Shown: one piece after another, positions 14,101 to 29,100 of the stretch
How positions within the stretch are numbered: position 1 is the first letter of the stretch
Layout of the letters: every line of letters starts with the position of its first letter
Assembly: GCF_910592395.1 (NCBI RefSeq)
Contig: NC_088319.1
Span: forward strand, 17,548,001-17,608,000
From: Lineus longissimus
Lineage: Eukaryota > Nemertea > Pilidiophora > Heteronemertea > Lineidae
DNA length: 60,000 nucleotides
Reading direction: 5' to 3'
The notes under the pieces: model-generated
What the model saw: the letters and a program-made list of their open reading frames with translations, nothing else
Told to the model about the DNA's origin: nothing
The model's database searches: none
Translations under genes and position numbers: made by a program

Positions 14101-17100
14101 TTAGAATGTGTTCAATTCATATGTCCTGGTTATCTTTCTGCACCGGTATGTGAAGTTGTATGAAACCTGTTACTACCAAGCAATATGTTTACAAACAATC
14201 AAATTCAAGTGCGTACTGTTGATTATTCTTGAATACAACCTGTGATACACTGCCTAAGTCAGCTGAAGAGACAGTTGGTTTGGTCACCGGCCACAAGGAA
14301 TGTTATGAGTTGGAATCAATGTCATGTAGGACGAAGACAAATCTGAGAATTTAAAGCTACCATCTGATAGAACGGTCTGCATGGTCTGTAGAAATAACCC
14401 TAAGTAACCATGGTAACTGCTAACAAACCAATGGCTTGTTTCTCAGAATCTGTTATTCTCACTATTTGCAGAAGTTGGAGGACAGTGTTTTGAAGAACGG
14501 CGAAGACTATACGTTGAAGGGTACAGACGATTCACCATCAGAGACGGTTCCGGCCCGGGTTCGAGGGATCATCACTAAGAATTTCGACTCTGACGATTAC
14601 GGCCTCGGCGGAGATTTCGACACGATGGCGTCGTTGAATACGACACACATTCAAGAGGAGAATCGTATGCTGCAGTCGGAGCTGAGCCGCGTCGAGGATC
14701 TGCTGGCGGCAACAAGGGCTGAGCGTGATGAGATCGGCATCAAGTATAATGCGCTGAGCGAGAAGGTATGTGTTATGAAGGTTTTGACTAAAGCCCTTCA
14801 GAACTTCCCTCTACCGTCACCTGAAGAAGGTGGCAAAAGCACAGGTCTATTTGAGGTTCAACACAAATAGACAGTGTCTTAAGAACTTGTTTAATCAAAC
14901 ACCTCAAGAAGATAAAACTGGCTGAGCATGTGATGGGCTGAATTTATCAAAACTGTCCACATATCTGAAGCAGTCAGATAGAGCACTTTGTTTTAAATTT
15001 GCTAAAATAAGTTGTTTTCTTTCTTTCTCCACAGACACTGAATGTATGTATACTCATTTTGCTGCCTGTTCTTTGCCTTCCTTTGACTTCCAGGTTCTGA
15101 TTCTGAATGATATGAGCTGTAAATAAAGCCTTCGAAAGACTCGCTCTCCACTTTGCATGTTTGCTTTTCAAGTCACGCTCAATGAACCAGCGTATTTTAG
15201 ACTTCATCGCATTTGGATGAGTTTACCCCTTATCGGCCCAGCATGCCTGGCTCTGAAACAGTCTTCACTACACCTATTGCATGATTCAAGAGCCGTCTAC
15301 AATGTGGTTCCAGGTAGTCGTATGCTGTGTGTGATAGAGAGAATAACCCTTTCCATCCCACAAAGAAGAGGTCCCAAACTCTTTCCCACAGTATTTGGGC
15401 TAGGAGGCTATTTATGCCTCTTCAGAGAGATGAGTACCTGAAGTTGTCTGGGTCTAGGAAACTGGATGGGACACCTCTTGATGCAGCATACTGTTTTGAA
15501 GACAACAAACCGTTGTGCGTTTTTGGGTCATGCTTGTTTTCAATGGTGGTTGATCACACATGCTCTCAGTTTGAAATAGATGGAAGTGGAGTGCCGCGGT
15601 ATCAGTGAAAGAAAGTCATTGGAGTCATGATACAACTCTGATAGTGCAGAAGCAACAATTCAGTCATTGGAGGACCTCGATAGTGTACTCATATTTGGTT
15701 CAATGATGTTGCAGTACAGTAGTCTGACACTGTGTCAACTGTTTTACATAAATGATGAGCATTTAGAATTGAACTACGGAACATCAATACACCCCAACAT
15801 TGTCACAACCCTTAAACGTAATAATTGACTGCAAGAAGAGAAATACTAAACCATTGTTCTACTTGGAAATGCTGGTAGTCAATTTCTCAGAAAAAAAGAC
15901 AGTAATGCACAGAATGTTGGTAATTATTAAATTGGGGATTCTGATATATGAATACTACTGTCCCACTTGGAAGTATTAGCCACGTTTTATACGGAGCCTT
16001 GTTTAGATGACATACATCAATGTATTTATCATCATTATCATATTATCATCTGATTCATTATTACTGATTGTAGGCTGCATCTACCCAACACTGTGTACCA
16101 TCTCATCAACTGATCATTATCAATGGAATTAGGTCATCTGCCATGATCCATTGAGTGATTTTATCTGGAGGGCCTACAACATGTTCCTCTCACACATTCA
16201 TTGGTTAGGTAATTTCTCTTTCCTTTTAGGAAGTAGGGTCAGAGTACTATTCAATATCCTGGCACTGTCAGTGAAGCACCACTATATGACCATGTTGTGC
16301 CTCGTCATTATTCGAGTGGCCGACATTTCAAAAATATTGAAAATGTTTATACCCCAAGGCCGAGATTTAGTGGAGACAATTGAAATGTGTGAACATCCTT
16401 TGTTGGCGTATCGTCTCCAATATACCCAAAAATAAACAATTGATTACCATTGGCGATGGCTTGTTTCCGTGGAGACTAATCATATGTTATGCCAGACAGA
16501 TTCGCTATAACCACGTATGGTCCTGCGCTGATCACATTGCAGAGGCTCCAAAACACACCTGAGGTATTCTGGTCCCTGGCCGTGTAATGATTTACTCCCT
16601 ATAATTAGCAAAGTAAATGAACCGCTGAATGTAAATATTACCATGTTCATGGGAAATCAATATCCTGTTGCACCATGAATGGTCCTACATTCAGCTTGGA
16701 ATGAGAAGTTGTTAGTCCGTTCATCGAATTGAAATGACTGGTTGAGCCATATTGACAATATCAAAGGATCGTGTTGAAGATGTTCATAGCTAGAGAAATG
16801 TACAAACATGACCTGTTATTGGTTCTTATTTGCACAACAATGTCCCGCTCCTTTCATTATGGTTTTCATCAATCAAAATTAGATTTGTGTGAGGTGGGGC
16901 AATTTCCTGGGTCTCAGCTTGGCAAATTCGTCTGATCATGATCACCCCAGCCGTCTTGGCCTATTTCTGGTCACGCTTCTGAAGTATCAGGTTTCTCTTT
17001 CTTTGCCAGCCCCGACCCATTTGATCAACATATTCTCAAAGGATGACTTATTGATCACGTTGTTATATTACCGGCCTGACTGGCTGTAAACCACCATTAC

Positions 17101-20100
17101 ACCGATTTCCATTTGGAAGCATTTGCATCAGAACGAAGAAAAGTATGAATTGACCGTCATTGTGGCAGCCAAAGTACAACCCCACTAAGACGATAATCTG
17201 AGAACTCTGCGATGATAGGTTTTATGCGCATTCAAGCGATATTTTTCTTGCTCATAAGCCCACGTCTCAGTAACGAAAAGAAGTGGTGAGATTGGTGTGT
17301 TGTGTCATGTCCCACGAGGAATGAAGATTGATTAGATAAGATGAGGATCTGTCAGGAAGACCTCTTGTTTGTGGGTGCTATAGCAATACAAGAGTATCAG
17401 GGAGGGAAAAGAAGTCTGAATGAAGCTTGCATTGGTGCTAGTACTACTAGAGTCAACTTCTGAATCCAACCCAGACTTTGTGCTTTAGATATTGACATGT
17501 CTCTCATCTGGCGATTCCACCCTCCAATATCCACAACATGACTGCACAGTGCCCGAGCTTGGTTAGTGCAGTGTGTAATGTCCAAAGAGCTGTTCTCTGA
17601 GATCACAATCCCATACTTCTAAAGCCGGCGAGATTGATGGATTTAGCCCAAGGTTGTTTGAACCAAGTTACCTGTTGCGTGCATTGTGCCTATTCCATAT
17701 CTGCCTTGATTAGAAAGGTTTTATGTTGAGTGACAGCCTGCTGGTAAGTGGCTCAGCTATTTCCTCAGGATGACCAGGTTTATGAATTACTGGCCGTATG
17801 GGCTGGATTTAAAGTGGGATTGATCGAGCTGGGCATGACGTATTTGGAGGAGATACATCTATTAGCCTGACAAGTGATACTGGTCGGGCTGATTGTTGTT
17901 GTCCTATACATTGCAGAATGTCAAGATATCAACCAGTGATGAAGTTGACAACATTGTAGGTTACCCATGTTGTCATGTATTTTGCCTCTGCTACGCGAGA
18001 GGTTGACGTGCTGGGTTGGAAACAAGCACCAAATATTGAAAAGGTTCTTCTGGTACAAGCATTGAACCACATACTGCTGTCATTGCCGGCCATGTAATAT
18101 CAGCGATCAAGCATGGCTTATCAGTCGTCAGTGTTGGTTATTCTCAAGCAACTCACCCGCTGCGTCAGGTTATTAGCCATATTGTTGTCTTTCCTGGTTT
18201 TGTTGATTTATAATATGTGATCAAGCTTGGCTTATCAGTCTACGGCAGATAATCACGCAGGGCGGTGTTGGCTATTCTCAAATGACATGCTATCGAGGTG
18301 ACAGGTTATTAGCAAATCATAATCAATCAAATAGTTTGATTGATTGTCATATTGGCTGCCATGGGGAATATTTCAAGTTGGCAGTCTTGGATCACGCTCT
18401 GTGTCGTGTGGTATCGGCATATGTTCCATTCACCGATCCAGACCTTGATTGATTCCCTTAACGAGTTCTTAATTGACATCAGTGATGAGAGTAATCTCTG
18501 GCTACAAATGTGAAAGTGATTGACACATAGTGTTGTTATAATGTGTCATCAGCAGATTTGTTATCCATTGCTACATGTAATGATAAAGATTGAAATCGTA
18601 ACACTACAACCAGAAACTGATAGTGGCCATTCGTTTTGCTAAAACCGACACTGATGAGCGCACATGGAAAATCCATCCGACAGGAGTTGTTTGTACCGTT
18701 GCCATGGTAATGGCTTCCTCTAGGGGTTGGTTAATGGTAGTGATACACCAAAGATACACGGGTTACCATTACCAGTACCATGACATCGTAAGGTGACAAA
18801 CATTTTCGATGCTTTTGGCTTCATATGTATTGTGTTTAGTATGAAACCAAATTGGCTGCTTCATTTTTCAGCTCACGCCTCTCTACCTAGCTGAAGCAAG
18901 CACAGCATTCAGTCAACAGATAAACAGGGTTAGTTCCCATGCATGAAACTTTTGACTTTGCATGAGAAACTGCATGGGGAACCTATCGTTTATCTTCTCG
19001 TGACAATGCATGATATTTGCATGTCAGGCTTGTCCAGCTTTCCATTGGGATCCTGCTTTAGACTTTAGTTTACTCAAAATATGGGAGGCATTGCCTCCTC
19101 CCCCTTGGATCTGGACCTGCATCAATCAGTATCATAATGATAAGGCAATCTGACATGCCATTGGAGACATCACCTTTGGCAAGTGCTGCCATCTATGTCT
19201 TGTGCATGTCAATACTTTTGGTGTGTCCAAGTTCTTTGTCGTAGCGATTACCGTTATAACCTGTTACCCTTCAAGCTATGAATTTCAGCACACCAATATC
19301 ATGACAATGTTTTCATATGAAATAGAAATAACAAGTATCGTCAATAGGGTCGAAATCTTATCCAAATACGGGAGCCGATTCCCCTGTGTTTTGACTTGGT
19401 CTGGTCATGTTTTTCCTAAATGAGTGTATGGTTGTCGATATTGTTACATTTTAAATGCGTCCAGTGTGACGGTTCCTGTTTGAAGGAATCGCCTTTGATG
19501 TGGTGTGGATGGCATATTTCTGGGCTGATTTTGGCCCGCTAGATGACCACTTATCAATATGGCCGCTGATCTTTATGATTTCCCACAGGATTTTTCAGAT
19601 GGCAACACAGTACGTCCCCCTAGTGGGATTGTCAGGAAACGTATCTCGCAAGTATGAACAATCCTTCCATTCTCATTGAAGTTATCGAGTGAACTGTTGC
19701 TTGTTTCAACTAATCTCGTTGATTTGCTGTTCAATTCTTAAAATTGGTTGTTGTTATTGTTAGCTTTCATGAAGTTCTGTGTTGACCATTTATGAAAAAC
19801 TTGTGAGTTGTTCTTGGAGAAGTCACCAGGTAGAGTCCCAGGTTGGTGACACTGACACCTGTCCTGCTAGTTCACCAAGACTTTGACAGGTGGCACCACA
19901 TGTCTTCACCTTTGATGAGATGTAAGTGGTGCGATTATACTAGAGGGGTACAGAGGGTCTCAGGTACCATTATAAAAACACCATGTCCTTGTTCTCCATA
20001 GCAATTTCGACCGAATTCTGAGTCTTGCACTCTTTACTCTCAAATAGCCAAGTGCATAAAGGTTTCTGGTTAAGCCTTGGGAATGATTGATTGTTTAACA

Positions 20101-23100
20101 GTGAAAGGCACTATATGATAACTTCCATTTCATTTCAAGTCTCTAGTGTACATATCGCCCTTGGGTAAGAAGTGCATGTATCGTCAATCACAATGCATCT
20201 TCATTTACAGAGAAAATAGTAAACTTCAAAATATCATTTCATGCCCATGCAAGCACTATTAAGGCTGTTGAAATGGGTATACTTTCGATGTTAGCTGTCT
20301 GGCTCATTTGTGCCCTAATTATGCGAACATGCTGTGATAACCACAGGGTACACCCTGATGATAATGACAGCGGTGGCCCGCCCATCTTCTATTAGACATA
20401 TCGCATTTGTTCTGCCATGTTATTGTGCATTGTTGGTACCAGAGGAGATTCCTGGCCATAAATGTCAAAATGACTATGCAGAATAACTGCACACTATCTG
20501 ACACACAAACAAGGAGACGCTGTGTTGTATTGTCACGATCCTTACATGCCATCATCATCATCAATAGTCAGTTTTTAAACTGCTGTTTTTTCTTCGTGGG
20601 GCCAACCGACCCCATGCTGATGTCTTGTAGGCCTTTGTCGGCCTGGTTAACAGAAGCTTTAGATGGGTAAATGTGGAGCATCCCGTGTTGGGATCTCATG
20701 GGGCTTGTTCGGCCAGTGTGTGTGAGCACAAGTGGACGAATTGTCTGTGGACAATCGGGCAGTTTCATTCAGGTATATTTGTGTACCCGAATGTTAATTA
20801 ATCATATGTTCATCTGCTGTCAGCTTTTGCCGGGTCAGTACAAGTGTGGCTCACGGAATAATGGTGGAACCGCATACCATGTCGGCCATGAATAACAACA
20901 GCACATAGACTTTATATCAAAGTGGCTTTGTGGAAAAGAGTTGTATTGTCACACACTTTGTCCGGTTAAAGTCACATTGTGTCGTATCATTGATATGATA
21001 AGCTCAATATGATGTAGTAAGATAGATAGTAAGATTACAACCCAGAGTGTGGTAAATTGGTATAGTAATGGTTCATGAAATGATAAAGGCACACTGTACG
21101 TGTTTGCAAGTTCATCTGTTTGAAAGACGCAGGGCCATGGTTCATTGCAACCTCAAGAGTGTCTTTCATATAATCTGCTGTTCACAACAATTGGCGTGAC
21201 AATACTGACAGATGATAATACAAATGGATAGCTGCTCCTTTCAGATATAACTGGATTGATTCATCCGATGATAAATGACCAAAGGAAAGCAAATAATGAA
21301 ATCAATCGCAGCAGCTTTATCTGAGTAGTTTTCATAGCTTTTGCTTAATAGAATACATGGAATTTTAATCACCTTCCTTTGTCCTGATGTTTGTCAGGTT
21401 GTAAGTCTTGCAGTCAAGAGATTGTCCACTCCATCTTGAGTTAGCTCCGTACAGCAGTGAGATTTCTACGGCACGGTATTTGAAATAGGTGGTAAAGATA
21501 GGATGGTGTCGATTCAGAGGACACGGTTTGCGATAATTTGGGAAGAAAATCATGTTTTGGGCAATGAGAGGACGGGTTTCATGTCGAAATCTGCCTAGTG
21601 GTTGGAGGTTGACACAAGAGGGGTAATTTTGGAAGTTATGCGTGAAATCTGTTGAAATCATTTTAATTTTAGCTATTGGACTGTGCAGTGCCTGGAGCCT
21701 TATCTTGACCCTGCATTTGACTTGTAATCATCTGAGATTTTTTGCTTTCTGTTTTTGCGCGATTTTGTGGTGCTGGATTGCAACTATTTTGGGATTTATG
21801 CATATTTAGATGCACAGGACTATGGAGAGGCCGCCCCCACTAGCGGAGAAATCGCTGAGGCAGAAACGCCGTCATCCTCACCATCATTTTCATCATCATC
21901 AACCACATCATCTCCAAGGTCAACTAGAAGGTCATAAGAATCCTGAAGGTCACCATCATATGCATTCTCATGCTCATCGTCATAATCCACAAGGTCATCA
22001 CTCTCAAGTTCAAGGTCATCATCACAAAGGTCACCATGTGTCATCTCAAGGTCATCAGAAGAGTCAGCATCATCTTTTGAACAATCAACACCAAGGTCAT
22101 CTTCATCGTTATCAAGGTCATCATGTTTTGAACAACAAGATTCAAAACAACCATCATCTGAACCCATTTCATAGCAATCCGCACAGTCACCGTACAAAAT
22201 CAGTAAGTCTTTCACATTCTTTGATAATTGGTCGCCTGTAGAAGGAGACCGGGTCATAGCCAAACATTCACTCCTTCAGCACCATAGGCAGAGTTCTCAT
22301 AGTGCATCAGCCTTATGCATCATGGTATTATGCATTAGTAAGCTACCTGGATGAGGCATACGTTGCCATGTGGCAGTGATTCCCTGCCTTGAAGGAAACA
22401 TGGGATTATCGAATTATTTTGACATGACCATTCATTGGAAAGCTCTTGCTCATCCTGCCATTTCTCTCTTGGTTAGGTTTACTCCTGGGGTAAATAACAA
22501 TTGAGATTCTCACATCTCCCTAGTCCTCAAAAGGTTAAGCAAATTCGAAATGAAAATCATTTTTTATCCCGTTACCAAAACAAAACAGATAAAAATGAGC
22601 AGGGAAATTCCTGTTCGTATGCACAGTCCAAACATTGTGGAGTTACACACATCACTGGGACTAAAATGTAAACCTATTCTGGCCTAACTTAGCTTGAAGT
22701 TGGTTGAATGACTTGTCGAACCTCACAGTCTTTAATATGTCTTGTAGACCTTCCCTAGGCCTGCAGCAAGTCTTGACCCATTCTGTGTGTTATCTTAAAT
22801 GCTTAATCCCTACGAATTGACTTAGCATATAGATCCGTGTTGTATATTTGTAAATATCAAATCTGTGCCCGCTCTGGTTAACTCAGTTGAGGAAGTGTGT
22901 GGCAAACATCTCTGATGGCAGGACATGCTCTATATTAGGGACACTGATCTTGGTCCCAAATTGGCCTTACATTCATTATGACCTCCGTAATCAGGACAGC
23001 TCTTTGATATGGACAGCTGTCGGTCACAAGGGTGTCCTGAGAGAGGTTCTACTCTACCCTTGATGTCTCTGTGCTAAGAGAAGAGATGTTTGCAGCCAGG

Positions 23101-26100
23101 TCATTACACTCCAATCCCCTTCACTGAAACATGTGTGACTAAGTTGATGGTACATATATAAACTTGCCAGTGAGAATACTGAAGTATGTCCTGATTGGTC
23201 AAACCAGTTGCTTTGAGTAGTCGTTTTGCACCTGTAGCATCGGTCCAGCAACTTTTATACCTCATTGGCATCGGTTTTGATGGACTGGCAGTTTAGGGCG
23301 CTGAAGGTTTTGATGCCTAATACGGCTTTCTCAGATCTCTGGCTTTGTGGATTCTTTCTGAAAGACGCTTGTGGTCTTTGCTTTGAAGTTCAAGTTCGAA
23401 AAGTTCTGATGGGGTTCACTTTGTCTGTCTTTCTTTGGAGAGTAGGCCGAGCGTCTCATTGAATATTCATTGAAGAATACTAGGCATTCTCCAATGACGG
23501 GGTGCAATGGTCCTATTGCATTGAAGCATTTGAAGCACAGATCTTAGCCTGGAGTGCTGGCACACTCCATAGCCGCACTTACACCACCTGAAAATGGACC
23601 ACCAATCTTGGTTCGGGAACCAATGCCGCACCATCGAAAATCCACCAAGCGCTTACACCAGCGCTGCAGCTAGTTATAAAATCCGGCTACAGATGGCGCG
23701 CAAACAATAAGCAGAACGCAGAAAGCCTTGGCAGAAAGCGCCATTTCGAAAGCGCCGCCTGGAGCCGAACCATCTAACTAGCTAATTGCCGATCCATTTG
23801 CGCTTACACCACGACAAAGCCGAGCTTTTAACAAGCCGGGCGAATTTGGACCATCAAGCTTGGTGGGACAAATTCGCTCGGCAATTTGTATCGGCAATGG
23901 ATTGCCGAACCAATTTGTCGCGGCAATGTGGTGGTGTAAGTGCAATTGGTCCACCAATATTTCGTGGTGTAAGCGCAGCTGTAGTTAGAGTCATACTAGG
24001 CCTGCCCCATAAAATGTTAACATTGACATTGGAGAGTCCAACCAATCTCCATACATGGGCATTATAACAGGTAAGCAGGATTAAAACTGTTTTAACTTAG
24101 GCCACTCTCCAATCTGGAGGCCTTATCTAGCCAAGCCTGATCTCCTACCTCGCCTTGGAGAGTGTCAAAGGCCTGACCATAGGCCCACAAGCTTGTGCCT
24201 GCACTCCTAGTGAATGGCTAACAGTAAAGGCAGCTAGAATACATATTTGTATTGGGCTTGTGCATATTCTTAACCCTATAATTGGACGGATGACCTTTCT
24301 CTGAATCTCGGCCGTGTGGACTAAATAAGGATGACCTGGTACCCATCTTACGATGTGAGTATACACCACGCCCACTTTATCTCCAAATCTTTGCCAAAAA
24401 ACTTGGCAGGCGACCCATCGTAAAGCCTATCCCAGGAGGGGCCCAGGCCTTGTGGCATACATGGTTTCTATGTGCTAGCTTTCATGTGTGATATATGAAC
24501 AATGAAGGGCTCTAACCCCTTTGGGCTGGTTTGACATATTTTGAACCCTTTCCAAATTGGCTTGGGGTTGATTCAAACGATCTTTCAAAGTTCTATGTAC
24601 AAGTTATTGCTACTTCAACAGTCTCCGCTGCTTCATTTTATGGTTTCCGACCAATTCAAAACTGACGTCAAAACGCAAAATAAGATATGCTGAGGCGGCA
24701 GTTTCACAAAACCATGAAATATCCGTGACTATTTCTGGGTTAAGGGTCAGGAAGGGGAAGAAGCATGTTGACTATTTCTGGGTTAAGGGTCAGGAAGGGG
24801 AAGAAGCATGTTGGCACCCCACCCACTTCACATCACAAAAAAGACTTCAGCAAATTCTTCACAAAGCCACATTGAGTTTTAGTTTGATGCCTCTCGTTTG
24901 ACAACAACCAATCAATAATTTGAGGTTTTGAACATTGATTTATGATTAAATACTTCATATTTTGGAAGAAATGATAATACTAGTTAAGCATGCCACTCTA
25001 TAACCTCTTGATGTGAAGTGGTTGACCTCTTTTGATTGACCTCTTTTGATTGAGACAAGTATTGACCGCCTGAGAAAATCATTTTGATGTGCAGTGTATT
25101 CATTATTAGAGAAAATCAAATTGAATACCAGTGGCCACTTCAAGGAAGAACAGGAGGTGGATAGGACTGCTCAATAGAAAAACACAAGATCAGCCAAATT
25201 GATCGGCAAATTTGAAGTTGCTCTTGCAACTTATGCGGCTGTTGAACCGAATGACAGTTTAGGCCCCGTGGAGCTGACAAGAAACCCTTCAACAAGTATT
25301 CCTTAGAAAACCACTCATGTGGTTCAAAGTTCTCTCTTGGGGTTCAGAAAAAGCAATCAACATTAATCGTTTTCTGTTGACTTGATCGCAATCTTCATGA
25401 TTCGGGGTGCGTGAATGTGGTGTCCCACCTATATGAGGGGCTAAAACTGTCGGCAATTTTCTAAAGTGTTCAACTAATGGAAATGGGTGGTTTTTGGACA
25501 TACATGTAGAACTACTGGGTTATGACTGTACATGTTTGTAGACAAACACTTGTACCATATGTTGATGGTTTCGATAGGAAGCACAACGTTGGTAAACCTT
25601 GGCAAGTTGATATCATAGCTGATATCATTCACTTCCATTGCCTATTCCCCAACCCTTCAAAAGGGAGGCAAGAGAGCGTTAGACAGGGAGGGAAAACTGC
25701 TAGAAATGAGAGCCTTATAGAGACCATGCCCCAGCCAAAGTTCACCCCTTTTCAGAAACTTCCTTAACACCATCATCTTAACAAGTCTTCTCCCCTCTTC
25801 TCTTTCTAGCTTGAGTCCTCTCTGAAGCTTGACATTGGTGATGCCATGCAAGAGGACTACGCTTCCAAGAGCCTCGTCCAACAGAACGTCGAGCTACGCA
25901 GGAAGCTGGAAGAAGAGCATTCTGGGTACAAACGGAAGCTTCAGGCGTACCAAGATGGCCAGCAGCGACAGGCGCAGCTTGTACAGAAGCTCCAAGCGAA
26001 GGTACGCATGATGAGAGGCTCGGAGTGTTGTGTTTGTTTTCACCTCCTTCACTGAACTATATCCACTTCTGTTCATTGTTAACTCTTGAATGCAATTTCT

Positions 26101-29100
26101 TTGGGAGTTGTAGGGAAGTCTCTTCAAACAACAGTTAACTTTCATTTGCAGTTAATACTCTTATTGCATGACAGGATCAGCAGAGTTAAAATGTATCATT
26201 TGGTCTCTGCTTCTTACCCAACTGCTTGCAGAATCATTGAAAGGAGACGGAATAGGGTCTTGGCTTCCCCTCACTTGATTTTCTCAGTATAATTTGACAA
26301 GTCTTTGGAGACCCTGCACGAGATGTCTTAGTTGGCAAGCCCCTGCTCTACAAACACACCCTTCTTAAAGAAAATATTGAAATCAAACAGAATTAATCCA
26401 ATTACCCTCTCACTTAGCTGAATAGTTCAAAAGTGTGACCGAGAAAAACGTCTTTTATGATTTTGACAAAACTTGTTGTCTTCTCTGAAAGTTTTCTACA
26501 CCACAAAAGCAAACAGCTTGTGTCATGTGAAAATCTTCGTTTTGCTTGTGGGCTTATGTCAAAGGGCCTGGGCCAATATCTTGATAATTTTACGGAAAGA
26601 TTATACAGGCCTATTCATGCCGGTACTGTTAATCTCCAGTTATCCTATCAAATATAGGTGGAGCCACGACATGCATGCTTTTACTTTTTGTATAGGAATT
26701 TTGTAATCTCTGATTGGCCGGAATTTTGGGTTTAAATGGTATCAAAATCCCAGCTTAGGACACCAGTGTTAGTGTGAAACTTATACAGGGGATAGAGGTC
26801 GGGGATGATTTGGATGAGAGCTGGCCGATAGCAGTCTTGGGGAGAGGTTATTCATGGCAGCAGAACAGCTGCTACCTTGGATGGATTGCAGCAGAGACAT
26901 TGTCTTTTGTTCAACATGTTTTGCCTGTTGGGAAGCATTCTGACTCTCTGGTCTAGCACAACCACATTCAGGGATAAAAACACACATACTTCTAGGTTTT
27001 CATTGGTCTGAGTACTATGTAGGATGAGTTGAAAGTGCATTGAACCTGTTGGCTCTTACAGCGCACTATTAGGAATAGAATTTCATGACTGGTTGGCAGT
27101 ATATTAAACGCAATGTCATCTTGAGGTCAGACTGAAGAATTTTTCACAAAGATAGGTATAAAAGGAAGTGAATAGATCAATAAGTTTGGAAGGTGAATAG
27201 GCCTGGACAGAAGTCGGGTGAGATGGGCCTTTCAGTATGCTATGGGGGGTCAGAGATCACTTTTAGGAATGAATTGATCTATTCTACTATCAATATGTTA
27301 GGAAAGGTAAACAGGGTTAGATATCATCTTGTTTTAGAAGACGGAAGGACTTTGAATTCTCTGGGGACATAATCGTTTCTCTGAATAAATAGACTGGCTG
27401 TGACTGGAGTATGTTGAAAGGGAAAGTGTATGGCGATGCTAAATCACCTTGGAGACACCCACATAAAAACAGACTGTAGGTCACCCTTAGTAGGACGTGG
27501 GCAGCTGTGTATTTTACTGTTAGTAATGTACGCAACTTTCATTGAATTGTCTCTCATGTATATTAGTTCACAAATATATCAAAGAACTTTCCACGAATAG
27601 ACGGAGGGCAAGGGGCATCCAGGTCAGAATTTTACGTTTTGGCGAATGCCCAAATATTGTACCAGCAAATGGCAATGGGCTCACGTCATTTCGTTCCACG
27701 TCATAATCTTAAATACCCATAAGAATTTTGTAATCTGAAATGTTAATATGATTTTCGCTGTCATTTTATGATTTATCAAACGTTTGATTAAAAAATTGTT
27801 GAGCCTGCCCTGGCCCATTCTATTTGTAGTAGATTTCGTGGCTAACTTTAGTATGTGATTTATACTATCCCACAATGCCAAATATACTACAACCGACTCT
27901 CGGAAATTACTAAACGATCAAATCTATACCCAACAATTGTTCCCAAATCTAGTCCTGCGTAAAATCTTACGAACTATCAATCTATCATTTTGAGGTTTCC
28001 TGTTAAGCTATTATTCAGAGTAAGCAAGGTTTCTCTCGTTGACCCAGGGTTGTAGGCCTACTCTGTTAAGCTATTATTCAGAGTAAGCAAGGTTTCTCTC
28101 GTTGACCCAGGGTTGTAGGCCTACTCTGTTGAACTTGGGCTTTAGTGTTCTTTACCAAGTCTTTTAATATGTTTCACAATGACATATCCTGGGGTGACAC
28201 AGGCCACTCTACCTGCACAGAGAAGGAATATCATACACACAGGTAATCCTGTGCATGTTGGTGCATATCCAACAAGATATCATGTATTCATAAGATATTT
28301 CTGAGTGCTTAGGGTGTTGTCTATACCTTAGCCATCCTACATTCTAATAGAATCTTGTATATCATATCAGGCTGTTTATTCATTAAATGTTCATGAGGTT
28401 CTTGAGGAATGGTGAAAGTACTACTTGCGAACCCAGATATTATGATGAAAATTTAAACGTGAAAAGAACATGAGTTGGGGACAACATTCACCAGTCATCA
28501 TATTACATGTGGATCTTGTCCTTCCAAGTCTAAGCTGCTTCAAAAACCTAGTTGAAATTGCCAAAAGAATTTGACACGTCTCAAAACCAATGACAGTGAT
28601 CGTTATCATCAGCTTCCGTTGTCGTAATAACAATGAATATTACTACATTGACAATGTATTTCCCTGCCAAATGAGCTGTCAAACAAGGCTGTCAATGTTC
28701 TACTCGATAATACGTCCATGTGCCTCGTGCTCATGAATTTTTGATAACAATGGGAAGTTGCATTCGCACCATCATATTTGGACACGCTCATTTGTTGCCA
28801 TTTGTTGGATTATGAACGGCGGTGAGTTACTACCAACGGGGGCCCAAGATGGGTTGGTATCAAAAAGCTCCACACTCACGGTATTGATTCCTATATGAAA
28901 TAAGTCCTTTTTGGTCCCCTGTGAGTGTGAGTACAACCGATGTAGGCACAGCTAATAAAACTGCTAAATATTGTTAATTATTCAAAAAGCAAATATTAAA
29001 CATTTGTAGCGTGTGTACAGAGTTGTGAAGTTATCAGACTCACATCCGTCCGGCAGGTGTCCAACTCTAAGGCAAGGGTAGCATACCCCAAACATCAAAT

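Larger units (their letters stand above)
2155..14471 (+). other. CROCC intron 1 (12.3 kb)
   Basis: Mostly unremarkable intron. It contains three candidate alternative first exons (5773, 7130, 13213), an AGGTCA cluster (2829-2927), a hairpin (8513-8546), a poly-C run (6817-6832), a GC-richer stretch with CCAAT boxes (8640-8930), and X-box-like sites at 7035 and 14404. A perfect donor-like GGCAAG|GTAAGT at 3631 could end an untranslated exon. Nothing else recognisable was seen. Confidence 0.6.
14766..25809 (+). other. CROCC intron 2 (11.0 kb)
   Basis: Long intron holding the low-complexity candidate exon 21810-22202, a diverged duplication (18098-18318), a foldback transposon (23571-23980), a 43-bp duplication (24726-24811), and an X-box-like site at 18698. 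No independent gene was recognised on either strand. Confidence 0.6.

Noticed and set aside
18872-18928. Possible 19-codon cassette exon after a TTTTTCAG acceptor in intron 2
   Set aside because: The donor (GTTAGT) is weak, the open frame is short enough for chance, and exons 2 and 3 already align well with vertebrate rootletin when joined directly.
20671-20772. 34-codon ATG frame ending SGSFIQ before GTATAT, phase 0
   Set aside because: It ends in IQ like the VIQ exons, but lies after exon 2, so it could join only exon 3, where no such motif is expected. No homology or promoter signal.
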